64,000 nucleotides of DNA from Caecitellus pseudoparvulus (taxonomy: Eukaryota; Bigyra: Bicosoecida). The DNA is taken from assembly GCA_965644315.1 (NCBI GenBank), contig CBFFRQ010000212.1:62001-126000 (forward strand). Direction: 5' to 3'. Positions 42,712-58,400 of the stretch are shown piece after piece. A model generated the notes under the pieces. It was not told the origin of the DNA, made no database searches, and saw nothing but the letters and a program-made list of their open reading frames with translations. The position numbers and the translations under genes are program-made. The stretch's first letter is position 1. Each line of letters opens with the position of its first letter.

Positions 42712-45488
42712 GCTGCCTTGGCCGACCCCGTGCACGTGCCCAGCAACTGGGGCGGCGAAGGGTTTCACTTCAAAGGACGCGTGAGTGGTATCAAACGCTG
42801 CCAAAAGAGCCGGTCAAGGTGCAGAATCTGACCGCCAAGGGGTTCCTATGTTACTACACCCCGCCGATGTTGCAGTAATACAAGCTCGAGCCTCTGAGGA
42901 CACAGGAGCACCCCATTGAAGGAACTGCGTCTCCGCGTTGAGTTTAGGTGCACACGGAAACTACATTATCCGTTGTAGCAACTGAACGAGCAGCAGCTGC
43001 GAAACTTGCTCCCTTGCCAAAGGAAAATGGGGCACCAGAAGTACGCAAGCGTCAGGCTTTGCTTCAGAAGGATCTGCTGCAATCGTTGAGGCGAGACTTC
43101 GTCGAGGCTTGTACGAGCCATGGGTTGTCCATTGACCACTTGACAGTACCCCCCTCTTCCTTTGCCCCCGAAGAACCCGCTTCTGCCGGGTCACAGGCGC
43201 CTTGGCAGCCTCCATATCCTCCATGAAGGTGGCCACATGGTCAATCACAACTTACGGGACCTGTCGACCGCTTGCATCGGCGCGCCGGTCCGAGAGTGCG
43301 GCCAACACAACCGCTTGCGACTCCTTAGGCTCTGGCACACTCGTGCCTGACTCCCTGGGGAGGCACAGGAACTTGAGGATGGCCCGTGGCCTTGGACACC
43401 ATTCCGTGAACCCTAGCTCTGACAAACTGCTTGATGTTGCCTGTAAGCAGCCATTTGAAGACTGGTTCGCGGAGGGAACCTCAAAACCTTGCGCTAGAGC
43501 CACATTCCTGTTTAGCGAGGTCAAGTGCACTGCACTTCCTTGGTTTCTTGGGCAACCTCCAGCTCCGCCCTCTTCCAAGTGCTGCGCCAATTGCAGATGG
43601 CAGACTTGGATGGCGTGGGCAGCCCATGTTGCCTCAACAGTTTTAAGCTGCGAGCGACAACGTCCCTCACCGAAAGGCCCACAGTGCTGTCCAAGCACTC
43701 CAACTTGATCTAAGCAGTTAAGTCAGAAGTCCCGTGGGCAGCACACTTGATGGTCTGGGGGGCTTGTAAGTGACTGTGCAGATTCCATTTCTGCGCGCAC
43801 TTGATCCAGAGCTCGTATGGTTGCTTTGGGGCGCTGCGCTTCGCCCGGGCTCGGCGCGTGCTATTCCTTTTCGATACTGCTTGTGCAAGGGCTGCTGTGT
43901 CATGGTCATGTATACAGGAAGGGAGTGCCTCTTGAACTACGACGAATGCCGCCTCATCCGGTTGGGCTGGCAGAGCAAAGATGATGGGCGCTTTGTACTC
44001 TTGCACTTGTGTGTACGAACGGGCCACAGCTGCAGGCACGTATCTGGGAAGCCGGTGTCCAAGGGTGGAAGTCCTTTGTGGTCCGTGTCCTTGAAAAGAC
44101 TCGGCTTGGATCCAGAAACTTCCATCTGTGAATGCTGTCTTGGCTCCTGCATCCACAGCCTTCTTGTAAGCAAGCCGAACTTGGAGCTGCCGTGCTCGGT
44201 TGTCAGCATGACATGCTCTTTGAATACGTGCAGTTTGACGTGAGATGCTACTTAGGGTGATCAACAGCACATGTCCAATGCAAGGGCCGCCAGCAGGCGA
44301 GTGTGCCACTGTGTGCAGCTCTCGTTCAACTCCTGCCTCTCCGAGCTCATTGCTGAGTGGGATCAAGAACCCCCAAATGCGGTCTGACCACTGAGCAGGG
44401 CCTTTCGAGGTACACTTCATGCCCATACTGATCACACAGTGTGCCGGCACGTGGGCGATGTTCTTGGGCGTGGTGGATCGAGTGCTGAGACGCTGGTTCA
44501 AATGCATTTCACTGGAATGAGTCGATGAGACATGAAAATCGGCACAAAGGCACGCCGTGGGGAGGGGTGAGAGATGATGGTTGCAAGCATGGGATCGGTG
44601 TCTGTCGTTCTACGTCAAATGCAATGGCGCCGTGAGTGCACCTTGAAGAAGAGCAGCTGAAAGGCAGCTCACCCACTGCGCAAAGTGTTTGAAGGGACGG
44701 CACAAATATTTGAGGATGTATTCAAGTTTATTCATTTTCCCTTGTGGTGGTGTCAGGAATCGAGCCCACCTGCAGCTCCCTCTGTGTGTGTATGACGAAG
44801 TTGTGCTCGAGGCCAAGTCCTCCTTTGACCGACCGACCCAAGCACCATCGCGTGATCAGGGTGAATGCAATTCAGAACTGAGCTTGCAAGCTGTAGCCAG
44901 TACAGTGTGTTACCCTGCTTGGCCAACCGGAGTCCACGCCGGCGCGGTTAAAGTTCGTACCACTGGTTGTAAAGCAATGATCGGTCTCTTCTTGCGACAG
45001 ATTGCAGATGTGTTTTGTGGTGTATCCTTGTTTGCTGCGGCTCGTGCGTTCGGGAGTGAGTCAGCACACTGCAAACCCGATCCGCAAACTGGTGCATACT
45101 CGCCTTGGCGAATCGGCCATCAACCCATTCCGCGGATCGAACGCGCTTATTCTCCCACATAGTCCGGACGTTTGCTGCAGCAACGACAGTCTCCACGAGG
45201 TACACGATTTGGCTCTCCCTGCGAACTGTATACCTCATGGTTTCAAATCGTGTACTGATTCTGTGGCTGAAGCTCTTGATGTGGTGTATGGCATTCTCAA
45301 CACCTGTCCAGAGCTACGTAGTCATCCCACTTCGCATCTCACGAACAAATGTGATATCAGCAGCTGCGTCAAGCTGTTCCACTGAAAGGGGGCTAGCACT
45401 CGCTTCACGGCTTCGCAGACAAGCTACCGCTGGGCTGTCAGAGACTCGCAAGGAAGTGCTAGATGAAGTTCGCGCCGCAATGGCGAAC
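42712..45488. other. GC-rich host stretch without a recognised gene
   Basis: Several overlapping ORFs exist on both strands, as expected in GC-rich DNA. The longest candidate is a 265-codon minus-strand frame (43710-44507) and its possible downstream continuation (43252-43698). They contain no motif I recognise, and no convincing exon structure was found. This may be decayed mobile-element sequence or an unrecognised gene. Confidence 0.4.
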
Positions 45489-47413
45489 GCGCCACCAGTC
45501 AGCACGCCCAGCACGAGCACGCGGAGGGCAAGCGCCGGCGCGCTAGCGCGCCGGAAACTGCGCCTGAGGCCACCCCCCAGCCGCATTCGCTGGAGGAGGC
45601 GCGCTAGCATGGTTCATGGCTACAAGGAAGCAGCATCCGCAGTCCGGCACCGAACACTCGACTCCCTATTTTCGTGGGGTGCGACATCGTGCAAAGTGCT
45701 GGCCTACAAGCCTGATGTGCGGTCCTTCCAGTTCACGGACGAAGAGGATCGGGGGAACTCTTTCAGCTTTGCATTTGATGCGGGCTCTGGGAATCCTGTC
45801 GTCGACCTTGGAACATTCTCCAACCCTCTCGCCGAGAGCCTCCTGTTTCTGGAAGACCAGCAGCCGGGCGAAGGAGGAGCGCACACCGCTGCCGGTGCTG
45901 GTGCGGCCTGCTCTGCCCAGCACGCCACGCAAGCAACAGTTGCGTGCATGGCCCTTCCAGAAAATATTCGAGTGCTGGTTGGAGGCTCCGAAGACTTCAA
46001 GGGCAAGCTCACTCAGCTTGTGGCCCGTTTCGAGGGCGAGCCGCGCGTTCTGCTGCGCTTGGTTGGCACCCTCAAGAGCTGCGAGCACCTGGATCCAGAA
46101 AAGGCTTCAAAGGTGGCCAGTGAACTTGTCGCTGACATCATCAAGGAACGAAGCAAGTCCTTGAAGCAACACTTGGTCGAGTGGCTGGGTTCGCGGGCAG
46201 GAGGAGACGCCAAGCTGCCACTCAAGAACCTGCTGCGGCTGGTGGCGGACGCCACTGCGCCAAGCCCGCAGTATCCATACTTGCGCCGATGCACTGAGAG
46301 CCCGTTTCGTGCATCTGATCTTGCATTCAGAATCGCAACTCATGCGATGCTCTCCTTGTCCGGAGAGGTTTCGTGTGGGGCGTCCCAGGACCACCTCGAC
46401 AACCTGATGCTTCTCAGCGCTGTGTTCGTGAGGCCCCCATGGTGCTCATGCGCGCTGGCATGGCGCAGCACAGGCCAGCAAGAGCTGGCTGACGCCGTGC
46501 CCCTTGCCATTGCCGAGACCAAGGCAGCGCTGACGTCTTGCAAGCGGCACTCGGCGACCTTCCACGCTCACGCGCAGCACAACGTAGCGTTCGCTGATCC
46601 TGCCGTGAAAGCACGGGCAGAGGCCGACCTTGCCACGATCCGGTGGAAGTAGGTCGAGGACATCTGTGCCATTGAGCGCCATGCGAAGCTGTTTATGAGG
46701 GCAATAGCTGGAACGCCGGTCCTGTGGACAGGCTGCATGTGCTCGGCGCAGGGGTGGTGGGGGACCGGACATGGGGCGCACTGGAGCAGGCCATGTCGGT
46801 GCCGGGCACTCGGATGCAGGATGCTCGGCACTCAACCTTCATGCACCGTGTGCAACAGCCACGCCTACATTGCTTCGATGGCGTGCAGGTTGTCGGCGCG
46901 GGGAGAGACACGGTGGTCGAGCTGTCGGCCAGCAACGCCGTCATGGCAGAGGACAAGATAGGCCTCACTCGTTGGCAGACTCTGATGGTGGGTACGGACA
47001 ATGCCGTGGTGGAGCCACCCAAGCTTCGGCAGCTGCTGAATGCGCTGCAGGGGGCCGTGGGCGTGTTGCTGCGCTTCACGCATGGGAGAGCAGTGCCTTG
47101 GCCTCGCGACGCGTGCTGCCTGGCCCAGTGGATGGCTCGAGTGGCCACCCTGTTCCAGTTCTTCAGCAATGAGCTCAGAAGACTGGGCCGGGTGGCCCAG
47201 CCACTTGCCTTCACCAAGCTACATATCGCGCAACAGTTGGTGCTCGACATGCATTGGTTCGGTAGCCTGGAGGCGGTCGATACCGACAACGGCGAGACGC
47301 TGCACACGCGGATCAACCGCGTCCTCCGCAAGATTCACCGTGGAAGGCAGGACGTCCTCTCCATGCTGGCGGAAAGGGTCTGCCTCATGCAGGCCATGAG
47401 CTGCGTGCGGTGA
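45489..47413 (+). CDS. Hypothetical spliced host gene, two visible exons
   Basis: Exon 1 ends at 46648. A GT...AG intron (46649-46731, 83 nt, donor GTAGGT) joins it in frame to exon 2, which stops at 47413. The 5' end is uncertain: the ATG at 45489 is only the first convenient one, and the frame is open further upstream. The protein has no recognised domain. It is mostly helical in the middle (NIRVLVGGSEDFKGKLTQLV, KQHLVEWLGSR) with MHWFGSLEAVDTDNGETLH near the end. The splice join and long frame support a real gene; it could belong to a mobile element. Confidence 0.45.
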
Positions 47414-47468
47414 TGATTACCTCCAGCTCCTGGAGACTTTGCGCCAAGGTGGGGAGCTCAAGGCTGCG

Positions 47469-48068
47469 CTAAGGGGCTGCTGGCGCCGATGCTCTGATAG
47501 CTTCAGCGGCTTCAGCCCCTTGCTTGTGCTCTTCAAGCACCCGAGCCACTGCTGCTGAGTATGTCGCTGGGTCGAGGGCAGCTGCCTGGATGCCATGCAG
47601 CTGCTCTCCTAGCCCAGCGGCCAAGTCGTAGCCAATGCCCGACATACCGTTGGCATTTTGCATGGACGCGAGGTGCTCAGCGGCATTGGGAATGGCTTGG
47701 ACGAGATGAACCCAAGCCTTTGTCAGTTTGAAGTTGGTGTCAGCGATGGCCCCCACCCCCACGGCGAAGACAACTACATCTGAATACGGTACCAAACCGT
47801 ACGACGATGGTCGTGTGCCAGGGGTGGGGGGCAGCTTGGTGGGAGTAAGCGTCAGGGAGAGCTGGTCGCCGGCCTCGACGTGTCCGGTGAAGAGGTGCTC
47901 GGCCAGCACAACCTTGCCTGGGCGTGCGCCGACAGAGCGGGCAAGCTTGGTGCGGTAGGCCCTAGACAGGACAATGTCAACAATGTCTCGCTGGGGCGAC
48001 TCTTGGTACACTTCAAATGGGACAGGTGGGGGGGCCTGTCTCTCCCCGTCGATCTCAAGCTCAAGCAT
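47469..48068 (-). CDS. Hypothetical protein, 199 aa
   Basis: A minus-strand frame convergent with the preceding gene (55 nt apart). The first half is beta-like (GDQLSLTLTPTKLPPTPG, SDVVVFAVGVGA). The second half is Ala-rich and helical (GLGEQLHGIQAAALDPATY). No family recognised. An upstream exon is possible. In GC-rich DNA such a frame can be chance, so confidence is low. Confidence 0.35.
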   Translation of the reverse strand: MLELEIDGERQAPPPVPFEVYQESPQRDIVDIVLSRAYRTKLARSVGARPGKVVLAEHLFTGHVEAGDQLSLTLTPTKLPPTPGTRPSSYGLVPYSDVVVFAVGVGAIADTNFKLTKAWVHLVQAIPNAAEHLASMQNANGMSGIGYDLAAGLGEQLHGIQAAALDPATYSAAVARVLEEHKQGAEAAEAIRASAPAAP

Positions 48069-48396
48069 TGCCGTCGCCTTCAGGCCTTCAACGGCAAGGT
48101 CCAGGGGGCTGACGCACTCTGCGGTTCAGCAGAGTGGGCGGCTCACCGGTATGCCAGGGCTTTATGGGCCACCAAGTGAATGCTGACCAACGGGACCACG
48201 ATGGAGTGGTCCAGACAGATTCAAAAGCTTGAATGGGCCTCGGCAAGAGCCAACGCAAGCCCCCAGGCACAAGAGGGGGGTGGGATACATGAATCTATGC
48301 ACCCCAGTCTCCCAGCACGACGGGGGCGGCTCCCAAACGAACAGAGGCTGAGACGACAGCCCAGTTCGGCGGCAAGAGGCCCGGGGGAAGCCCCCC

Positions 48397-48506
48397 TTTG
48401 TGTTCTCCGCCAAAACACAGTGAGAATATTCTTGCGTAGAGGACTACAATACATTCAATAGTCCTCTATACAAGATTACCCTCACAATGTCTTGGCGGAC
48501 ACCAAA
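48397..48506. repeat. Imperfect palindrome of about 110 bp
   Basis: The left arm 48397-48450 and right arm 48456-48506 are inverted copies with several mismatches. The core AGAGGACTA (48438-48446) / TAGTCCTCT (48459-48467) is perfect. The arms contain CCGCCAAAACACAGTGAG and its counterpart. It looks like a MITE-type foldback or two terminal repeats left head to head. It is more AT-rich than its surroundings. Confidence 0.6.
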
Positions 48507-51257
<2,751 letters not shown>

Positions 51258-51307
51258 AAAACACACACTCACAAAAACACCTCTCTTGCAATACATGCCT
51301 GCCGCCT

Positions 51308-54300
51308 TCACCTGCGCCTGCGCTTGATGGCTTCCTGCACGCTGTGCACGAGAGCGGACAAGCGGTCGACAACAAAGGCCAGGCGGCGGGGGGCGCCGTC
51401 ATCCCCCACGCTGTGCACCACCACCATGCCGGGGATGGTGTGTTTGAGCGTGAGGCGCTTGAGGCTGCTCAGGCTCCAGCGTTCCTCGGCGTCCATGCGC
51501 TGCAAGTCCACGGCCAGCATGAAGGGAGCCTGGGGCGACGTGGTGCCTGCTGGGCTGTCCCCATCCACGTCCACTGCCACCCGCCCCGTCAGACTGCCCG
51601 ACATGCCGGGCGGGTCTGTGGTGGGCGCGTGTGTGTCGTGCAGGGCGTCGGCACAGTGCAGGGGGCATAGGCGTGGGCGCAGCACCAGCAGGTGAGACTT
51701 GGTCAGCACCAGGAAGCGCCGGTAGGGGAGGAGGGAGGGGGACATCAGGTGCCGCCCCTCGTGCCCGCCTGCCCGCTGCAGCGCCGTGTACACCTCGTCG
51801 CTGGCGACCAGCGTCGCGCCGAACACGGGGCGGGAGGCGTCCTTCAAGGAGAGGCAGAGGAAGGCGCCACAGCCCAGGGGCAGGGAGTGTGCCGCGTCCA
51901 TGTCGCCGCCCCCTTCTGGCGCAGCGTGCGGGTCCAGGTGTGAAGCATCCCCTGCTGTCCAGGTCGCTCCCAGCTGCTGCAGGGGCAGGCAGCCGACTTT
52001 GGGCGTGGCCAGCTGCTGCAGCACGCGGGCGTGCAGCAGTTCGGTCAGGTCTCCCCGCGGCAGGCGCCCTTGCAAGGTGGACAGGGGAGACGTGTCGCTC
52101 GCTCTGCCTCGGACTGGGGGCGGCGTCCCCCCTGTGCCTCGCTTGGTACTCCACTGGCGCAGGCGGCTGAACAGTCCACGCTTGGTCGGCTTGTCCTCGG
52201 CAGGGGGCGGCGGTGGTGTTGCAGGAGGTGGACTGGCTGCCTCCGGGCTCAGCCACGTGTACAAGTCGGCATAGGCCAGCAGGAAGGGCGACACGCTGGC
52301 GCCCTCCCCCGCCAGACTGTCGCACTGGGCCTCGAAGAAGGCGTCATCCGGCACGTGCACTGACAGGTCTGGGCTGGGAGCACGCCCTCCTTGGGCAGAG
52401 GAGGTGCTGGGAGTCGAGGCTGAGCCCCCGCCCTGGGCTCCCGCAAAGCTGCCTCGCCGCTGCCGCCCCTGCTCTGTGGGGCTCAGCAACTCATGGGAGG
52501 TGCTGGCTCGGCCACGGGTGCCCGTGCTGGCGCCACGTACAGGGCCACTGGACGAGGCGGACCGTGGGCGAGAGGGCGAGGGGACTCCGCCCCCCAGCTG
52601 CCGGGAGCGGTGCAGAGCGCTGAGGGCGGAGGGGGTGTGGACAGTGTTGGGGTTGGGCGGCACTGGCGCCGAAGCTTCGCGCAGTGCTGGGTGTGTGGGG
52701 GCGCTGGCGGGGGAGCCGCCCGTTGTGGTGGCGGCTGCGCTGGCGCCATCAAAAGCCCGTGTGTCAGGGCTGGTGTCCCCCGGCAGGGAGCCCTCGGTCC
52801 CGCCACGAGAGCGAGGCGTGGAGGTGGGAGCCTGGGATGTGGTGGAGCAGGCGTGCTCGCCGCCGCCGCTGGCAGCGGCAAAGGCAGCCGCGTCCGAGGA
52901 GGGCGTCGGTGTCACAACTTCAGGTCGTGTAAACAGACTGGACACGAGGCGCTGCGCCAGGGATGTGGAGGTGGGTCCGCCCCCCGCCTCGCCAGCCGTC
53001 TCCTCCGCCGCCTCCTCCACAGGCAGCTCAGACTCCACGAGCAAGTCGGCCGTGGCGGCGTCCCCCTGTCGCTGGCGCAGGGCTGCATACCCTCCCTGCA
53101 CTTCACTCACGTACTTGAAGCCCCGCTGCAGCAGGAACAACACCACCAGCCGTGTGACGTCCTCAGCCGAGTAGTCGTCGCCCTCCTGCCCGCTCACCAG
53201 GGCAGACGCGTGGGCCACAGCACCACCCCCCCCCGCATCCTCCGCTTTCCGGCGCCTGCGCCATGACTTGGGCAGGTGCAGCATGCCCAGCCGCCTGGCT
53301 CCTGAGCCGCCGCCCTCACTTGCGGCCCCACGCTCCTGCCGCCCATCCTGCAAGTCGGAGATGTCCCCCGGCACCAAGAGTGCAGTGGGGTCCAGGGGGG
53401 GCGCCGGCGCAGACCCCGTGTAGTACGCCTTGGACGTGTCCCCCTCCCCCATGACGGCCAGGTGCTGCCCCTGCAGCGCCCCCAGCATGGCCGTCAGGGG
53501 GTCCAGCGCAGATGGGTCCAGCAGGGCCCGGGGGTCCAGGTGCAGGGCTGTGGGCAAGTGGCCCGCCGCCCACTCCCCAGCCGGGCGACAGTCCACGACG
53601 AAGTACTTGGGCGCGACAGGCACTGTCACGCCAGCTGCTGCGGTGGGCGGAGCCGCATCCCCCATGCCTGGCTGACTGGCCAGCAGCTCCCCAACGCTGA
53701 CCTTGGCACACACGCGCTCCTCCAGCCGGGCAAGGAGGGGGCCGGACACGGGTCGGCCGGGGGCGTAGCACACGACGAAGAGCAGGTCGCGCAGCGACAC
53801 GGGCGAGGCGAGGTACAGCTGCCCCGCCAGCAGGCACACTTCCCGGATGTGCTGTGCGTCTCGGAACTGCAGGCGGGAGATGCCGCCCAGCAGGTTTGAG
53901 TAGGCGTCCCCCCCCGCGCCCTGGGCCCACTTCTCGATGGCGTCGGCGTGGCTCATGAGGAACGCCACAGCGACAAAGTGCAGGATCTCAGGGCCAAGCG
54001 GCGCCTGCACCTGGGCCTCTGCGCCGCCCCCGTCGGACCACGTGACCACTTCGGGGGGCGGGACGCAGGGGGGCCGTGTCCGGTGCCCGCTCGCGTCCCG
54101 GCCCGAGCCATGCCACAGCAGGAAGTCCCACAGCACCAGCAGCGGCGCTGGCTCCAGCATGCGTGCGAACATGGTGATGATCCACGGCGTCGCGTACAGC
54201 TCGGGGGGGATGTCATGCGTGTCCAGCAGCGTGCACATCCACGGGCAGTGGTACTGCAGCGTCAGCCGGAACAGCCGGAAGGAGCACTGCAACGACACGA

Positions 54301-55010
54301 AGTCGTCATCCTCCGCGTACATCGTGGGCAGGAACTGTGGGGGGGGGGGGGGGCACAGCGCAGTGCGTGGACAAGCTCGGCAGAGGGCGTCGCGGGCTCG
54401 GCACGCACCTTGGCCACAGTGCGCTCCAGCATCTGGTACACGACGGCGTCAGGGGCCACGCGCTCCACTGCCTCTGCGTCCACGGTGCCTGTGCCGGCGG
54501 ACTCCACGTCCTCGGCGCCGCCCTCCCACCCTGCTCGGTCTGCCAGCCCAGCCGCGGCGGCGAGCACAAAGGGCGGCAGCAGCTCGTTCAGGCCCTGCTT
54601 GTACACGACGGAGCGGTTCTTGACGTAGTAAGTCATGACACGGCGAATGCGGGCCCTCATTTCGTCCGTCTTGAACAGGGGGTGCCCTGCTCGTGTCTGC
54701 AGCAGGCAGGTGCGCCTGGGTGTCGAAGAAGCAAGGTGGGAGCAGGCCAGCGCTGCCCACGCACCCGTTCGGCATCCACACGAATGACACGCTGATTCGG
54801 CAGGTCCTGCTTGGTGGCAGCGATGCGCTGGTTCATCAAGTCATGGCTCGTGGAGTCCACGCTGCAGGGGGGGGCGGCCAGCGCGAGGGATGTGAAGTGG
54901 GAGCGTGCAGGCACAAAATCCGCACCGCCGCACCCGAGCAGCTGCTTCCACAAGGCCAGCCGCCTGCTGGGCTTCACCGCTGGCCAGAGGACGGTGTCCA
55001 CATACTCCAT
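51308..55010 (-). CDS. TBC1D23: TBC1D23-like protein (TBC, rhodanese-like, C-terminal PH-like domains)
   Basis: Three exons on the minus strand: 55010-54765, 54696-54409 and 54334-51308, both introns with GTGCGT donors. This gives about 1186 aa. The TBC domain shows IRVDAERT across the first junction and VVYKQGLNELLPPF in exon 2, that is, both the Arg and Gln fingers. It continues in exon 3 (CSFRLFRLTLQYH). A rhodanese-like segment (YFVVDCRPAGEWAAGHLP) follows, then a long low-complexity Ser/Pro/Gly linker. The C-terminal domain is FMLAVDLQRM...VVHSVGD. In animals TBC1D23 tethers endosome-derived vesicles at the trans-Golgi. The start ATG (55010) is the simplest choice. Confidence 0.75.
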
Positions 55011-55493
55011 TGTGCGCAGTGAGGCTGGGCTGTGACCAAGCCTCAACGCATGCCCACGAGGCACAGGCGAGGACGGTGCAGACAAACACCGGGGGCTGCC
55101 CTGCGTTCACGCTCGCAAAGCCAGGGAGGGCGACCAGCTTTTGAATCCAGTGCTGGGTTGACGCCCCTGCCTCGAGCAAAGGTTGGGCGTTGGGATTGTG
55201 GTTGATCGTCGTGCATGCGTGCGCTGGGCACGACTGCCGCCGTGGCGCTCGCAACTCCCTCCCACACAGCACATTTCCGCAGCAGTGCCTTTGTGCGCTG
55301 ACAGATGATCGACCCTGTGCGCACTTGCTCGCGTGTCTGCGCCAACGCGTGTGTGGGCTGACGCTGGAGTTCCCTACTTGCGGTGTTTGCGTCGCTCGGG
55401 CTGCCTGCCAACCCAGTCAGCCGCAGCCTGCACGCCCGCCCGGCACACTGAGGCCCCTGCTGTGGGCCAGTTCTTGGGCAAGTACACCCGGTC
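55011..55493. other. Divergent intergenic region between TBC1D23-like and DNAI4 genes
   Basis: It holds the 5' regions of two divergently transcribed genes. No gene is supported; overlapping ORFs on both strands are GC-rich noise. Confidence 0.5.
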
Positions 55494-58400
55494 GTGAGCA
55501 CTGTTGTGACCGGCATGCAGAGCTCTTCGTCGCGCATCCTACCGGGTGCTCAGAGCAAAGCCAGCCTGGCTTCCTCTCGAAGGGGCGGCGGTGCTGGCGG
55601 CACCTCCAAGCAAGCACTGGTGCGTGGCGGGCCCAGGAAGCGTGTTTTTGTGCGATGCTCTTTGTATTTCATGTGTCCCCTGGCACTGCAAGGGACGGCG
55701 GGCCCCCTGGCAGGGGCTGCAAACGGCGAGCGGCGTTGCGATCTCAGCTCGATGCCCGCCCGGCACGCCAGCACGCCCCGGCCCTGCGCAGAAAGACAAG
55801 CCCGTCATTCGTGATGAGCATGGGAATGACGTGACACCTGCCTCCCTCCTGTCTGAGGACCCGAAGGATGAAGGCGTGAGTAAGTTCTTCTCGTTCAACC
55901 CCGGCACTGGCGAGAGCAAGCAAGGGGGCGAGGAGGACGATGCGTTCTCCGTCGGCGCCGCCTCCATTCGTAGTGGAGAGGCGTCAGAGGGGGAGGAGGA
56001 AATGCCCGCCACGGCTGCAGGGGCTGGTGGCTGGGGTGGCGACACGGCAGCCCCCGCCGCCTCGCTGGAGTCCCAGCCAGGCCCCGCCAGTGCAAGCAGT
56101 GCCCACCCCCGCCTGACTGAGGCCGAGCTGGCTGCCACGGTGACACTGACGCTGGAGGAGACGGACACGCTGACGGACCTGTTCATCCCCTCCTCTGTCG
56201 TCATGGTGGCGACGGAGGCGGCGGCGGCGGCAGAGGAGGCCAACGCCCGGTACACTGCGTACCGCACCGTCATGGCCCGGGGAGGGGAGGGCTACACCAC
56301 CACCGCTGCCCAGACGCTGGCGGGGCCCTCCTCCCGCTCCATGGCCAACAAGCGCGTGCAGACGGCGCCGCCCACCATGGTGTCTTCGGGCGTGCAGGCC
56401 ACGGCGTGGGGCATCGCGGACGCCGTCGCGGCAGCCGGGGAGGGGGACGCGGAGGAGGAGGAGGAGGCGTTGGGGGGGGACCCCGCCGCCACGACGGGGG
56501 GGGGTGGCGAGGAGACCTCTGCCGCTGCTGCTTCTGTGGCGGCGCAGGTGCGCCACGTGCTGACGGCGGGGGAGGCCGCCCCAGGTTTCCTGCTGGACGA
56601 GGTGGGGTCCGTGGTCATCCGACCCGTGGGGGTGCCTGAGGGAGGTGCGGCAGATGCCGGGCCGGGTGGCCGTCGTCGTCGTCGTCCTCGAGACGCTGCC
56701 AGTCTGGGCGTGTCTGTGGGGGAGGCGCGGGCGGTGGCGCCACCCCCCGCCCCCAGCGCCTCTGCCGCCTCCCTGCCGGACCTGGCTGGCAGCACACTGC
56801 TGGGGTCTGGCGCCGTGCACTCCAGCACCGGAGGCGGCCTCCTGGCCTCCTCCCAGCACAGCACCCTGCAGGACGGCGGGGAGGCCCACGGGGACGGCGC
56901 CGCGGTGGAGGCCACGCCAGGCAGCACGTGGGCGACAGTGGCCACCGCCAAGGAGGCCGCCGCCGTGCTGGGCTCCCGGCGCCTGCTGTCCTCCCTGCGC
57001 ATCGTGGAGCAGGCTGTGCAGCAAAACCTGTACCACCACGCACACAGGCTGTACCGGGCCCGGGCAGGGGCCGAGGCGCTGGAGGGGCTGCTGCTGTCCC
57101 TGGGCCTGTCAGTGGACCGGGGGTCCCCCGAGGAGGACATGGGCGGCCTGGCGGGCATCACATCTGTGGGCAGTGGCACTGCCCACCACGCCTCGCTCTC
57201 TGCAGAGGGTGGCGGGGTGCTGGATGCCGGCGGGGGGCTGCTGGATGCCGGCGGGCTGGAAGAGGGCGATGAGGAGGACGACGAGGAGGAGGGTGGCGGT
57301 CTGAGCAGTGCCCCCCTGAGCTCGGCGGCGCACTCCAGTGCCATGAGCGAGGCGTCTGACGGCGAGGAGGGGCCCGGCGACGGACACAGCGGCGTGCCTG
57401 GCGGCGGCGGCGGCGGGGGGGATGACGCCTCTTCCTCCGGGGAGGTGGATGAGGCCACCACCCTCGTGAACATGCTGGGCGCGGGGCTGGCCACGGACGG
57501 CGTGCCGGGCCTCCTGCGCCTCTTCACGTACACCTGCCCTGCCCTGGTGGGGCGCAACGTCACGAGCCTCGTGTGGAACACCGTGAACACCGACCTCCTG
57601 GCGGCGGGGTACGGCCCGGGGCAGTACACGCCCGACGCCGCGGCACCCGGTGCCCTGGCCCTGTGGAGCATGACCAACCCCTCCTACCCCCAGGCAGTGG
57701 TGACCCTCCCCGTGGGCGTCATGGCCCTGGACTTCTCGTCGCAGCACGGCAACCTGCTGGCGGCGGGGTACTACGACGGGCGAGTGGCGGTGTTCGACGT
57801 GGCGGCGCTGCTGGCAGGCACCGCCTCCGGCCCCAACATCGTGTCAGACCCGCTGGGGCGAGAGGCACACAGTGAGCCCGTGTGGCAGGTGAAGTGGGTG
57901 ACGTGGGACGAGGCGGGGCAGGAGCGCATCGTCAGCGTGTCCACCGACGGCCGTGTGAACGAGTGGAGCTTGAAGAAGGGCCTGCAAGGTAAGCGGCTGA
58001 TGGAGGTGCGGCGGCGGCGGGAGGTGGGCCCAGCGCCCGCAGCGGGCGGCGGCACTGGCGCCCCCACCCCCGCCACCTCTTCCGCCAACATTTCGGGTCT
58101 GTCCGCGACGGAGGCAGCCGCCATCGTCAAGGGCGACGTGCCGGCGGACCCCATCGAGGCCGCCCTGGCCAAGAAGAGCTCCAAGGAGCGGCAGCGAGCC
58201 CTGGCCGCCCTGGCCAACAAGGGCCCCAAGGGGGGCCAGGCCGGCGCCGACTCCGTCATCACCTCCACTGCCGCCGCCCTCTGCGTGGACTTTCCCTGGA
58301 GCGACCCCACGCGGTACCTGGTGGGGGTGGAGGACGGCACGATGCACCAGTGCAGCGTCAGCTACACTGACAGCCCCCTGGAGTCGTACGCAGCGCACGC

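Noticed and set aside
42712-45488. Calling the 265-codon minus-strand ORF a gene
   Set aside because: No domain, no splice support and overlapping frames on the other strand of similar length; left as unresolved.
56292-57677. 461-codon minus-strand ORF inside DNAI4, and other long antisense ORFs in the GC-rich region
   Set aside because: They lie opposite the continuous dynein frame with conserved motifs; GC-rich, stop-poor DNA produces such shadows.
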